Shown: piece after piece, positions 16,389 through 24,426 of the stretch
Layout of the letters: each line of letters begins with the position of its first letter
Position numbering within the stretch: the first letter of the stretch is position 1
Assembly: GCF_000317895.1 (NCBI RefSeq)
Contig: NC_019567.1
Span: 1,116,001 to 1,180,000 of the forward strand
Reading direction: 5' to 3'
Length of the DNA: 64,000 nucleotides
Source: Bdellovibrio bacteriovorus str. Tiberius
GTDB taxonomy: Bacteria > Bdellovibrionota > Bdellovibrionia > Bdellovibrionales > Bdellovibrionaceae
Program-made: the position numbers and the translations under genes
The notes under the pieces: model-generated
Database searches by the model: none
What the model was told of the DNA's origin: nothing
The model's input: only the letters and a program-made list of their open reading frames with translations

Positions 16389-16832
16389 CTATTGTTGGTC
16401 GCTTTGCTTTAGTCTTGTCACGGCCTTATTGGCAAGTTCAGGTAGCTCAGAAAAAAAGTCGTCTTTTCTGAAAGACAGATCGCCGGCGTCTTCCCCTTTG
16501 GAAATACGTTCCAGCCACATTTTCATTCTATGGATGGGCCCTGCTATTCTATGAGAAAATATATAAGAAAAGATCATAAGGACCACCGTTTCTATAATAT
16601 ACGCTGATAGAAAGACGTTGTTCATCAGCTCCTTTTGTTCTTTTACGAAAAGGAAGTAGGGATGATTGTTTTCTAAACCCACATTTGACCCCATCAGCTT
16701 AAAAGAATCAAAAAGATATAGATTAGACACGTAAAGAATTAGATTCAGTATCGACATCCCGATGAAGAACCAAATAAAGAATTTGATTTGAAACTTTTTG
16801 TTTATGAGTATGATCCGTCGGTTACTTTTCAT
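16389..16832 (-). CDS. Two-TM protein with HAMP-like segment, no output domain
   Basis: A 147-residue protein with two membrane helices (about residues 16-38 and 73-92) enclosing a short periplasmic loop. The cytoplasmic part reads HRIAGPIHRMKMWLERISKG, then DLSFRKDDFFSELPELA, the pattern of a HAMP linker. It stops there, with no kinase, cyclase or methyl-accepting output domain. Stand-alone HAMP proteins may relay or modulate signals by helix pairing with another protein; that is inference. It is the last gene of the minus-strand operon beginning at 18212. Confidence 0.65.
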   Translation of the reverse strand: MKSNRRIILINKKFQIKFFIWFFIGMSILNLILYVSNLYLFDSFKLMGSNVGLENNHPYFLFVKEQKELMNNVFLSAYIIETVVLMIFSYIFSHRIAGPIHRMKMWLERISKGEDAGDLSFRKDDFFSELPELANKAVTRLKQSDQQ

Positions 16833-16857
16833 GATTTTGTCCTCGAAGAAGATGTTT

Positions 16858-17241
16858 CTAGAAGTTGGGCTCGATTAAAAGAGCGGCGGTTTCGGAATCG
16901 TATTCCGGATACTCATAGGGTTTATCAAGCTCCAGATCCGAATAGATTCTTGCGGATTCTGTTGCCCAAACAGTATCTGGAATTTCCCCGAATTTGTAAT
17001 CCTGTTCTTTCGGGGTATTGGTGACCATTTGTAAAAGTGCCTCTTCCGTGGCATTTAGCTTTTTATCATTCGACCGATCAAATTTTTGCTCCTTCTGAGT
17101 ATATTCTGTGCGATCTATTTCCGTCTCGCCTGCATAGATGGATTCTGACGTTTTGACAGTGGCTGTGTCATTAGTCGCTCGGCCGATGAAGAAGGCTAGG
17201 AGCGATAGAAATATCGCTCCTAGGATTTGATTATTTCCCAT
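16858..17241 (-). CDS. Membrane-anchored acidic protein
   Basis: A 127-residue protein with one N-terminal membrane segment (ILGAIFLSLLAFFIG) and no clear signal-peptidase site, so it is probably an inner-membrane anchor with a ~105-residue acidic periplasmic domain. The C-terminal part is rich in Tyr, Glu and Pro. No family recognised. It lies 11 bp after the stop of the coiled-coil gene and 25 bp before the HAMP-like gene, so the three form an operon. Confidence 0.6.
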   Translation of the reverse strand: MGNNQILGAIFLSLLAFFIGRATNDTATVKTSESIYAGETEIDRTEYTQKEQKFDRSNDKKLNATEEALLQMVTNTPKEQDYKFGEIPDTVWATESARIYSDLELDKPYEYPEYDSETAALLIEPNF

Positions 17242-17252
17242 ATTAAACCTTG

Positions 17253-18212
17253 CTATTTACAAATAGTAGGTAAGGTTTTTGCTCCCGTTTTTTTGCAAAG
17301 ATCGACCCCGCCATTTAAGTCTGCTAGATTCTTTTGCAGACCTTTGATTTGTGCGGAAGTCGTTGCAACGTCGTCGTTGGCTTTCTTAATTTTTGCATTT
17401 TCGCCGGCAATAATGGTTCGAGCATTGTCCCTTTTCTTTTTGATCACTTCTTCGGCGGCAGCCTTGTTGGCCCCTGCAATTGGGATGAGTGAGGCAATTG
17501 CACTATCGACCTTTGCCTGTTCGCTGGCTAAAGATTTGAGCTTTGCTCCGCTGCTATCCAAGGTCGGTTTGAATTTTGTAATGCGAGGGTGTTTGTTGCA
17601 GGCAGAGCTGATCTCTGCTACATAAGCCTCTCTATTTTCGCCGTAGGTATAGCGAGGGTTGAAAGGGATATGGTGTTTAGTTCCCGCCCAAATTCCCGAA
17701 TTTATGCATGTAAGAAATTCTGAGTTCTTTTCTGACTCTGCTTTTTTGAAGATATCGTTTTGAATGCGGATATTGTTCTTGATACTTGCTCCATAAGACG
17801 TCAGGCTGTCTATCTTTTTCTTGGCAGTGTCGATATCTGTTTGAACCAGGGATTTGATTTGTGCATCCGTCATATCAGCTGTGGGTTGGTTGGCAACCAC
17901 GACTGACTTGCTCTTTACGATGGCATCTTGATGTTTTTTCAAGTCGCCTTGTGCGGATTTGATTTTATTGCCCACCGAACCACACTCTTCGGAAAAACGG
18001 CCCAAAGATTTGTTATGCGCAGGAATGGCAGAAGTCAGATAAATGCAATATTTGTCTTTATCTGTCTGGCTTTTACTTGCCAAGTTGATGTAGCTGTCAA
18101 TTGTACTTCCACTTTCTTTTATAGAAGATGAAAGGCCTTCTTCTTTAGAAGCGGCACTGACAAGCTGTGAACTGCAAAGCGTAGCTACAAGCAATAGATT
18201 TCTTGTGATCAT
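17253..18212 (-). CDS. Exported coiled-coil protein
   Basis: A 319-residue protein with signal peptide MITRNLLLVATLCSSQLVSA. Most of the mature chain is Lys/Ala/Asp-rich with heptad-like spacing (AQGDLKKHQDAIVKSKSVV, then VDSAIASLIP and IKKANDDVATTSAQIKGL), typical of long coiled coils. Cys residues at intervals could tie helices together. It heads an operon with a membrane-anchored acidic protein and a HAMP-like protein, suggesting an envelope structural or sensing assembly. No family recognised. Confidence 0.65.
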   Translation of the reverse strand: MITRNLLLVATLCSSQLVSAASKEEGLSSSIKESGSTIDSYINLASKSQTDKDKYCIYLTSAIPAHNKSLGRFSEECGSVGNKIKSAQGDLKKHQDAIVKSKSVVVANQPTADMTDAQIKSLVQTDIDTAKKKIDSLTSYGASIKNNIRIQNDIFKKAESEKNSEFLTCINSGIWAGTKHHIPFNPRYTYGENREAYVAEISSACNKHPRITKFKPTLDSSGAKLKSLASEQAKVDSAIASLIPIAGANKAAAEEVIKKKRDNARTIIAGENAKIKKANDDVATTSAQIKGLQKNLADLNGGVDLCKKTGAKTLPTICK

Positions 18213-18303
18213 TTTCGAATCCCCCTTAACGAGTCTTGAATTAGTCTATTCGGAGATTTTTAAAATAAAATGTAAAAATATAATTCGAATCATGATCGTA
18301 CGG

Positions 18304-18318
18304 GCATGCCGGACATGA
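18304..18318. promoter_or_regulatory. Tandem-motif site (GCATGCCGGACATGA)
   Basis: On the minus strand it reads TCATGTCCGGCATGC, one and a half units of the enhancer-like motif. I see no sigma-54-type GG-N10-GC promoter between it and either flanking start, so its partner promoter is unidentified. Confidence 0.4.
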
Positions 18319-18341
18319 TCTTAACGTGCCCTTGTTGCCGA

Positions 18342-18375
18342 TGTTTCCGCAGAGGCTAGAGGCGGCACGGAAACA
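18342..18375. promoter_or_regulatory. TGTTTC-N22-GAAACA dyad (site C)
   Basis: Perfect arms extended to TGTTTCCG and CGGAAACA, 22-bp spacer, 64 bp before the 18439 start. It is 24 bp from the tandem-motif site at 18304, so both signals meet in this divergent region. Confidence 0.65.
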
Positions 18376-18438
18376 CTAATGTGAGTTTACGTTTGTGTTC
18401 TGTTCCGAGGCGGCCGATCCTTTATCTAGGGGGAAGAG

Positions 18439-19746
18439 ATGAAATTTTTGATGCTACTAATGGCATGGATATTTTCCTCGGAGCTCCACGCGGCGGACTG
18501 CCAATCGCTTCGTTGTCCCTCTGGGACCAGTATTTATGCTTCGGATAAAAGTTCTGATTCTTCTTGTTACTGTAAGGCGGACCCTGGCGCGATTCCCGAT
18601 GGCGGGGGTAAGTGTGGTCAGTACGTTCAGCTTTATGAAGAGTGTGTTACTCAGATTGCAGATACAGCTTACACCTGCGATGAAAAGAACAATTCGGGTT
18701 TGAATGAGGTAGCAAATACGGCCACGGAGCTTACTTTGCTGTTCGGGCAGCAGTCTGCATCAAGTGTTCATGTGGCATGTAAAAAGATGGCGGGAATTTC
18801 TGCATCAGCGAATGCCGCAGTAGCCGCCTATCGCATGATGTGTCAAAGTGCCATTGGATCTTGCCATGCCTCGTGCGACGCACTTGTCGGTTGGGTTAAG
18901 GACAATCTTGACTGTGTTCAGCTAAGTCACAATGCAATTTCATTGTCTGTAGCTGAAACGCAAGCGGAGCGCTGCACGGCTTTTGGTGATAAGGCAGCGC
19001 AGGCGAATCAGGCCATCAATAACTTCTATGGGACAATGGTTTCCGCCTCCAAGTGTGCTGACTCAACTCGGGGTGATCCTGCGCCAGAGGTGTGTAAGAC
19101 AAATCCAAGCTTACCCGGATGTGATAAGAAAGAGCCCGTGGACTGCACCAAACCTGAACTGGCGGGTTCTAAAGTTTGTGTGTGTTCAAAGAGTCCTTCG
19201 GATCCGATTTGTTCGAATGAAAAGACGGCAAGTGGCGGGCCATTGGTTGGCGGTACTAATCCGAGTTCTCGTGCACCAGAGAAAGGCGCCGGTGGTCCTG
19301 GCGGTGATTTACCGGGATTGCCATCGATTCAGCAAGGAAAATTAGCCTCTGGCGGTGCCGGCGAAGCTATCGACGGCAAGCAAGGGGGGGGCGCGGGGCT
19401 TTCAGGCTTTGGCAGTGGTGGCGGAACCGCCGGTGCCGGGGCTGGCGAAGACGATGAAGGCAGTGGGCATGCTGTTACGGCCGGATTCTATGGTGGTGGC
19501 GGCTCTTCCACAGGGAGCACAGGGGGAGGCTCGGGTTCTGAGGGGTATTCAAGGCCCGCCGGTCAGCCTAATGCGAAGCCCGGATCGCAAGATTTACGTC
19601 AGTTCCTGCCTGGTGGGAAGTATGATCCGAAAGCTCGTGGTATCGCGGGGTCCGGTGGACCAGATGGCATTACGGGGCCACATTCAAATATTTGGAAGAA
19701 GATTCAAAACCGTTATCAGGTACTCACTCCAACTTTGATTCCATAG
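18439..19746 (+). CDS. Secreted Cys-rich, Gly-rich protein
   Basis: A 435-residue protein with a signal peptide ending LHAAD. Residues ~20-210 hold many Cys and an Ala-rich helical part; residues ~210-250 are a Cys/Pro spacer; residues ~255-400 are low-complexity Gly/Ser-rich (for example GAGGPGGDLPGLPSIQQG). A conserved-looking end, HSNIWKKIQNRY, closes the chain. The Gly-rich part suggests a flexible extracellular or fibre-forming linker. Start ATG 18439 follows AGGGGGAAGAG. It leads an operon with two more exported proteins up to a terminator at 20811. No family recognised. Confidence 0.65.
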   Translation: MKFLMLLMAWIFSSELHAADCQSLRCPSGTSIYASDKSSDSSCYCKADPGAIPDGGGKCGQYVQLYEECVTQIADTAYTCDEKNNSGLNEVANTATELTLLFGQQSASSVHVACKKMAGISASANAAVAAYRMMCQSAIGSCHASCDALVGWVKDNLDCVQLSHNAISLSVAETQAERCTAFGDKAAQANQAINNFYGTMVSASKCADSTRGDPAPEVCKTNPSLPGCDKKEPVDCTKPELAGSKVCVCSKSPSDPICSNEKTASGGPLVGGTNPSSRAPEKGAGGPGGDLPGLPSIQQGKLASGGAGEAIDGKQGGGAGLSGFGSGGGTAGAGAGEDDEGSGHAVTAGFYGGGGSSTGSTGGGSGSEGYSRPAGQPNAKPGSQDLRQFLPGGKYDPKARGIAGSGGPDGITGPHSNIWKKIQNRYQVLTPTLIP

Positions 19747-19799
19747 CCGAGGGGTGAAGGGGCAAATAGGGAAAATACTGGGGTCTTTTGGAGGACATC

Positions 19800-20387
19800 T
19801 TGAAACTTTTATTTATAGCAATTGTACTATCATCTTCGGTCGTTCATGCGACCAGTCCAAGCGTTGTCGATTTGTCAGTTTTTGAAAAGCCTCTTTCTGA
19901 AAAGAAAGTCGCATTGAAGAAGATGAGCGACAAAAATATGAAATTTTATCTTCTGTCAACCATTGTCAGAGACTATTCCTCTTTGGAGCTAACGGTGGCG
20001 GTGACGAAAGAGGCAAAGTCCTTTTCAAAATCTCTTCTTGAAATGGTTAAAGGCTATGAAAAAGATTGGAACTATGGAAATGCTATTCATCACGGCAATC
20101 TCGTTCTTGGTAGAGTTGCCTTGTATGAAGGGAATTTAAAGGCCGCCAAGGAGTATCTTATTCTAGCAACTAAAACATCAGGATCTCCTCAGCTTCATTC
20201 CTTCGGTCCTAACATGACCCTGGCTAAGGAGCTTCTGGAAAAGGGAGAAAAGTCTGCGGTATTGAGTTACCTTGATGCGTGCCTTCTTTTTTGGACAACT
20301 CGTCGCGCTAAGGGGATAGTTGATGCGTGGAAGTCTTCGATCGATAGGGGTGAAGTACCGGATTTCGGGGCCAATCTTGAATTCTAA
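19800..20387 (+). CDS. Exported helical (TPR-like) protein, TTG start
   Basis: The best start is TTG 19800, placed 6 nt after GGAGG and giving signal peptide LKLLFIAIVLSSSVVHATSP; the upstream TTG 19788 overlaps the ribosome site. The mature part is helical with segments such as AIHHGNLVLGRVALYEGNLK and AAKEYLILATK, reminiscent of a TPR-type helix pair. It lies between the Gly-rich gene and a small Cys-rich gene, in one operon. Function unknown. Confidence 0.6.
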   Translation: MKLLFIAIVLSSSVVHATSPSVVDLSVFEKPLSEKKVALKKMSDKNMKFYLLSTIVRDYSSLELTVAVTKEAKSFSKSLLEMVKGYEKDWNYGNAIHHGNLVLGRVALYEGNLKAAKEYLILATKTSGSPQLHSFGPNMTLAKELLEKGEKSAVLSYLDACLLFWTTRRAKGIVDAWKSSIDRGEVPDFGANLEF

Positions 20388-20405
20388 AATTGAATGGAGG
20401 TTCTT

Positions 20406-20732
20406 ATGAAGTATGTTTTCTTGATCTTAAGTCTGTTTGGTGCGCAGATTAGTTTTGGAAGTGAATTAAGTTGCAATCAGGATCTTACACGCGAACCCTA
20501 CTGTATTTCCATTGAAAATGCCGAGTCATATTGTAAAAGGTTGGGACGTGATTCGGCGATTTTGCTTGAAACGAAAAAGTGCTATTTAAAATTTTCTAAA
20601 GTGATGGCTGCAGACGCGGCGACGTCTGTTTGTCTTGCAGGGTTTGTTAAGTCCTCGAATACCGATAGAAGTCAGTCTAATTGTGGCAAAGCTGCCAACG
20701 CGAAAAAGACAACGGTAACCGGGAATCGCTAG
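20406..20732 (+). CDS. Small Cys-rich exported protein
   Basis: About 108 residues from ATG 20406 behind GGAGGTTCTT. Signal peptide MKYVFLILSLFGAQISFG. The mature part has seven Cys residues (in LSCNQDL, PYCISI, SYCKRL, KKCYLK, SVCLAG and SNCGKA, among others), consistent with disulfide bonding outside the cytoplasm. Last gene of the operon before the terminator at 20811. No family recognised. Confidence 0.65.
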   Translation: MKYVFLILSLFGAQISFGSELSCNQDLTREPYCISIENAESYCKRLGRDSAILLETKKCYLKFSKVMAADAATSVCLAGFVKSSNTDRSQSNCGKAANAKKTTVTGNR

Positions 20733-20810
20733 CATTGAATGTAAAAAATGGCCAGGATATCAAGAATTCTGGCAGTTCAATGAAGACGCCACTTGAAGTA
20801 ATTGAGTTTG

Positions 20811-20841
20811 AAAGGCGCTGTTTAAGAGACAGCGCCTTTTT
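20811..20841 (+). terminator. Strong rho-independent terminator
   Basis: AAAGGCGCTGT and ACAGCGCCTTT pair perfectly over 11 bp around a 7-nt loop, followed by TTTTCTTATT. It ends the three-gene operon from 18439. Confidence 0.85.
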
Positions 20842-20896
20842 CTTATTATCCTTCGAACCTTGTGATCTCAGGGCACAGGACTAAGGTTTGTTTAAG

Positions 20897-20944
20897 TGTT
20901 TCCGGGCGTATATAAATCAAAGATGGATTACTGCTATGGAAACA
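20897..20944. promoter_or_regulatory. TGTTTC/GAAACA dyad with 36-bp spacer (site D)
   Basis: GTGTTTCC and GGAAACAC arms are perfect over 8 bp, but the spacer is 36 bp, 12-14 longer than other copies and close to one extra helical turn. It lies 136 bp before the sCache gene. Confidence 0.5.
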
Positions 20945-21079
20945 CTTTGCGGGCTGGAATAGTCCGGTCCTTGTTTTCGATTTCGGCGTAGTAAGTGATC
21001 ATGGTCAAAGAAATGCTTATATCAGCGTTTACGCCGATAAAGCCCGAAGTAGTACGCAAAAATATAAGGAGTACTTGAA

Positions 21080-21529
21080 ATGGGAATGGATAAAAGTATC
21101 TTGATTGTTGTTTCAATGTTTGCCCTGTCTGCTCAGGCTGAAGAGGCATGTACTAAAGAACAAGCAAAAGCGGCGGTCGAAAAAGTTTGTAAAGAGATTG
21201 AAACCAAAGGCGACGGTGCTCTTGAGATGATTCAAGCGTATCGCTTTTGTGGCAGCAACTATGTTTGGGTACAAGACTCGGAAGTCAGTATGGTCATTCA
21301 TCCAATTAAACCAAAATTAAATAAAACGTCGTTGAAAGAGAATAAAGACGAAAATGGAAAGGCCCTTTTTGTTGAGTTCGACAAAACAGCAAAGGCTAGC
21401 AAAGACGGCGGATGGGTCGACTATGTATGGCCAAAGCCAGGTGCGGAAAAAGCAACGGATAAAATTTCATTTGTAAAGAAATGTGGCGGTGCTAAGAATT
21501 GGATCGCTGGCTCTGGAGTTTGGAAATAG
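21080..21529 (+). CDS. Periplasmic single-Cache (sCache-type) protein
   Basis: A 149-residue protein: signal peptide to about ALSAQAEE, then a single domain with ALEMIQAYRFCGSNYVWVQD, MVIHPIKPKLNKTSL, WVDYVWPKPGAEKATDKISF and a final WIAGSGVW. This order (Y-V-W, HP, DYxWPKPG, GSGV) is that of single Cache ligand-binding domains, here without a membrane or output domain. It lies 39 bp before a chemoreceptor gene in the same direction. A role as soluble binding protein handing a small ligand (often an organic acid) to the receptor is reasonable inference. ATG 21080 has the better spacing to AAGGAG than ATG 21086. Confidence 0.75.
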   Translation: MGMDKSILIVVSMFALSAQAEEACTKEQAKAAVEKVCKEIETKGDGALEMIQAYRFCGSNYVWVQDSEVSMVIHPIKPKLNKTSLKENKDENGKALFVEFDKTAKASKDGGWVDYVWPKPGAEKATDKISFVKKCGGAKNWIAGSGVWK

Positions 21530-21568
21530 TTGGTGCAAAGAACGGCTTGAGAATGGGAATTTACTAAG

Positions 21569-23473
21569 ATGGGATTTCGAAAGAAGCTGCTGGTTTTGAT
21601 TTTTTCGGCGATCGGTTTGGGTTCTACGGCTTTGATTGTTACGGGTTCCATGGCGACAAGAAGTGCTCTTGAAAAGCAGGTGCAAGAGCAGCTGCTTTCA
21701 CATGGTCTGGAGGCCAAAGCAAATGTTGTTGGCCATTCTCAGAGACTACTCAATTATGCTCTGCAAGTTCAAGACAGCCGGTTGATCGAAGGAATGTTTA
21801 TTGCCTACGAGGGAGCCTTTTATGGGGCTGCTTTAGTGCCCGGTAAAGATGTGCAGGCATATACTCCGGCCTTCGAGATTTTAAATAGGACGTTCTTCGA
21901 TAGAACAAAACGTATGGCACAGGACTTTAGCTTTGATGATATAGTTTTGGTGTCAACAAATGCGCAAATAGTTTTTTCTTTGGCAGATTCTAAAACCTCA
22001 TCTGTGTTTCTAGGGAAAAATTTGGTCAACGGCGCTTTTAAAGATCTAAAAATTGGGTCTTGCTACCGTGCCGCTCGTGATTCAAAAAAAAGTGATCTGA
22101 TTTTTTCCGGGTTTGGTGTAAACCCCGAGCTTAAGAAGGTCGTAGGATTTCTCTGCCAGGCAAAAAAAGCAGAGTTCGACCACTTGGCAGATGGGGTCAA
22201 GAAAGGTGATACGCTGGGGGTCGTTATATCCAAGATTAACATCGAGGCGTTAGAGGAAAGTGCCTCATGGAAATTTGGAGCGGGAAAGACCGGAGTTTCG
22301 TATCTTCTCGGATCTGACCAGATTCTTCGAACTAGCTATAGCCCATCCCAAGGTAGGAAGATTGATGCCGCTCTGGCCATCCAAGACGATTTGAAGTTTG
22401 ACAGCAAGGCGATTGAAATTGCTCGCAGTGGAAAAGAGGGTGTTTTGACTGCAGCTAATCCTCTCGGTTTAGAAGTGATTTCTTTCTCTTCGCCAGTAGA
22501 GGTTTTTAATGAAACCTGGGTCCTGGTTGCAGAAAAAGAAACTAGCGAAGTGTTTGCTCCGGTAAAGAATATGATCTGGCTGTTGGTGAGCCTTGGGGCC
22601 TTAATATGCGCAGGCATAGGCATTGTCAGCTTCTTTGTCTTAAGGTCTTGGATTGAGCAGCTTCGTGGCATCAGTGCAAAGATGCTTTCGACTTCGGAGG
22701 TTATTAGCGCGAACGGTGGGCAATTGAACAGCTCTTCAAGCCGAATGTCTGAGGGGGCTTCTCGTGGGGCTGCGGCGCTAGAGGAAACAGTGGCGTCTCT
22801 TTCTGAAATTTCTTCAATGGTCGACGCAAATTCGGTCAATGCGCAGAAGGCCTACCAACTGTCTTTGAGAAATTCAGAATCTGCTTCGCAAGGATCGGCG
22901 AAGATTTCCCAGCTCATTGATTCGATGAGAATCGTTGCGGAGAGAGCGGGAAAAGTTTCTGAAATTACGATGGTGATAGAAGATATTGCCTTTCAAACAA
23001 ACTTATTGGCGCTGAATGCTTCGGTCGAGGCTGCGCGTGCGGGCGATCAAGGAAAAGGATTTGCAGTCGTTGCAGATGCGGTCCGGGCCTTAGCACAAAA
23101 AAGCTCGTCGTCTGCTAAAGAGATTTCGGTATTGATTCAAGACACAGTAGTAGTAGCCAATAAGGGCCGCAAAGAGGCGGATGAGAGTGGTGATGTCTTG
23201 TCTGGTATCATATCCTCTATTCAGCAGACGACAGAAATCAACCAATCAATCTCAGATGCTTCACGGGAACAAACTACTGGAACGAGAGAGATATCTTCGG
23301 CAATGAATAGCATTGATCAGCTGACCCAGCAAAATGCGGCCTTGGCGATCAGTGTCCAAGAAAGTTCTGAAGAGCTGTCGCTACAAGCTAAAAATTTAAA
23401 AGTCGTTTTTGCGGACTTGAATTCGTTTTTGAATGGGGACAAGCGCGGGGGACAAGAGTGTCAAGGCAGATAG
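21569..23473 (+). CDS. Methyl-accepting chemotaxis protein
   Basis: A 634-residue receptor. TM1 is at about residues 7-29, a ~300-residue periplasmic sensor (dCache-sized) follows, and TM2 is at about 333-358. I see no strong HAMP motif after TM2. The cytoplasmic part has the signalling hairpin IAFQTNLLALNASVEAARAG and GKGFAVVADAVRALAQKSS, the CheA/CheW contact tip. It should report to the chemotaxis kinase. It follows a sCache-like gene and overlaps the next gene by 16 nt, so the three are probably co-expressed. Confidence 0.9.
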   Translation: MGFRKKLLVLIFSAIGLGSTALIVTGSMATRSALEKQVQEQLLSHGLEAKANVVGHSQRLLNYALQVQDSRLIEGMFIAYEGAFYGAALVPGKDVQAYTPAFEILNRTFFDRTKRMAQDFSFDDIVLVSTNAQIVFSLADSKTSSVFLGKNLVNGAFKDLKIGSCYRAARDSKKSDLIFSGFGVNPELKKVVGFLCQAKKAEFDHLADGVKKGDTLGVVISKINIEALEESASWKFGAGKTGVSYLLGSDQILRTSYSPSQGRKIDAALAIQDDLKFDSKAIEIARSGKEGVLTAANPLGLEVISFSSPVEVFNETWVLVAEKETSEVFAPVKNMIWLLVSLGALICAGIGIVSFFVLRSWIEQLRGISAKMLSTSEVISANGGQLNSSSSRMSEGASRGAAALEETVASLSEISSMVDANSVNAQKAYQLSLRNSESASQGSAKISQLIDSMRIVAERAGKVSEITMVIEDIAFQTNLLALNASVEAARAGDQGKGFAVVADAVRALAQKSSSSAKEISVLIQDTVVVANKGRKEADESGDVLSGIISSIQQTTEINQSISDASREQTTGTREISSAMNSIDQLTQQNAALAISVQESSEELSLQAKNLKVVFADLNSFLNGDKRGGQECQGR

Positions 23474-24372
23474 TATTTACGAGAGATCTTTCTGGTGGAC
23501 AAAGTGTTGTCAGAGAACTCGCGCGCTCTCTTCAGGTCGCCGGTAAGTTGCGCTCTAACAGAGACAAGGTTGCCGGGACATTGCGACGGTTATGCCTGCA
23601 GGATACAAGAATAAGGCAGGATAAGTTGTTGTCGCAGAATTTAAGGGAACAGATTGTCTCACCGTACTTATTGGACTATTTGAGTGGTCATTCAGAGCAA
23701 GCTGAGTTTTTTGGACAGGCGTTGAGTTTAGAAGAACCTTTTCGGTTCATTTATAATAGTTCCGACTTTAAAAATTCAATTGGTCAAACGCAGGACAGCC
23801 GACTGTTTTATGGAGGCGTAAAGCACGCTAGTACCTTTGCATGCATACTTGCCCTAGACAATAGGGAGGCATTGGAAAGTGAGTTCTGGGGCCTGCGATA
23901 TTTTCCAAATGAAGGCATTTTGACAACCATCGCAGGAGGAACTCATCGAACACTTGCTCATTTGATATTTGGCGACTATGTTTTTACCCCGAAACATCAC
24001 GTTATCTGCAAATCCCAAGATTTACCGATTGCTTCAAGTGAATTCAATGAAGTCCTTTCAAAGTTTCGTAATATCGTGGGTATCCATAGTGTGAAAATGG
24101 ACCTAAATCGAGGATCCCAAGAGATTGATCTTTTGGTCCGATTTGTTGAGGAGTCTGAATCTGAATTTAAGGAGTTTTGTTCTCAATATATTTCATTAGA
24201 GTCGAGTTCTAGAGAATATTCGCTACACCCCCTTAATTTAAGGGAGTTGTTGGAATTTCGGAATTCATACCTGAATTGGAAGCAAATGACCGTGATCCGT
24301 AGATTTCAAAGACGTATTATGCAGTCTGCCGACATGAGTCGATTTGAAGTGTTTTTGGCCAAAGTGGCATAG
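23458..24372 (+). CDS. Cytoplasmic protein coupled to the chemoreceptor, ParB/Srx-like motif
   Basis: The start is GTG 23458 behind GCGGGGGAC, inside the last codons of the chemoreceptor, so translation is coupled. There is no signal peptide, unusual in this window. Around residue 155-175, ILTTIAGGTHRTLAHLIFGD resembles the G-x-H-R-x-x-A core of ParB-N/sulfiredoxin-fold proteins, which bind nucleotides or act as nucleases or kinases in other contexts. The rest is helical and charged. The motif match is short, so the fold is a hypothesis. I know of no standard chemotaxis protein of this kind. Confidence 0.5.
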   Translation: MSRQIVFTRDLSGGQSVVRELARSLQVAGKLRSNRDKVAGTLRRLCLQDTRIRQDKLLSQNLREQIVSPYLLDYLSGHSEQAEFFGQALSLEEPFRFIYNSSDFKNSIGQTQDSRLFYGGVKHASTFACILALDNREALESEFWGLRYFPNEGILTTIAGGTHRTLAHLIFGDYVFTPKHHVICKSQDLPIASSEFNEVLSKFRNIVGIHSVKMDLNRGSQEIDLLVRFVEESESEFKEFCSQYISLESSSREYSLHPLNLRELLEFRNSYLNWKQMTVIRRFQRRIMQSADMSRFEVFLAKVA

Positions 24373-24426
24373 CTTCTAAAGCAAGGCGTCTTTGCATCGA
24401 GGAGCTGTCGCTCCATTCTTCATGAG

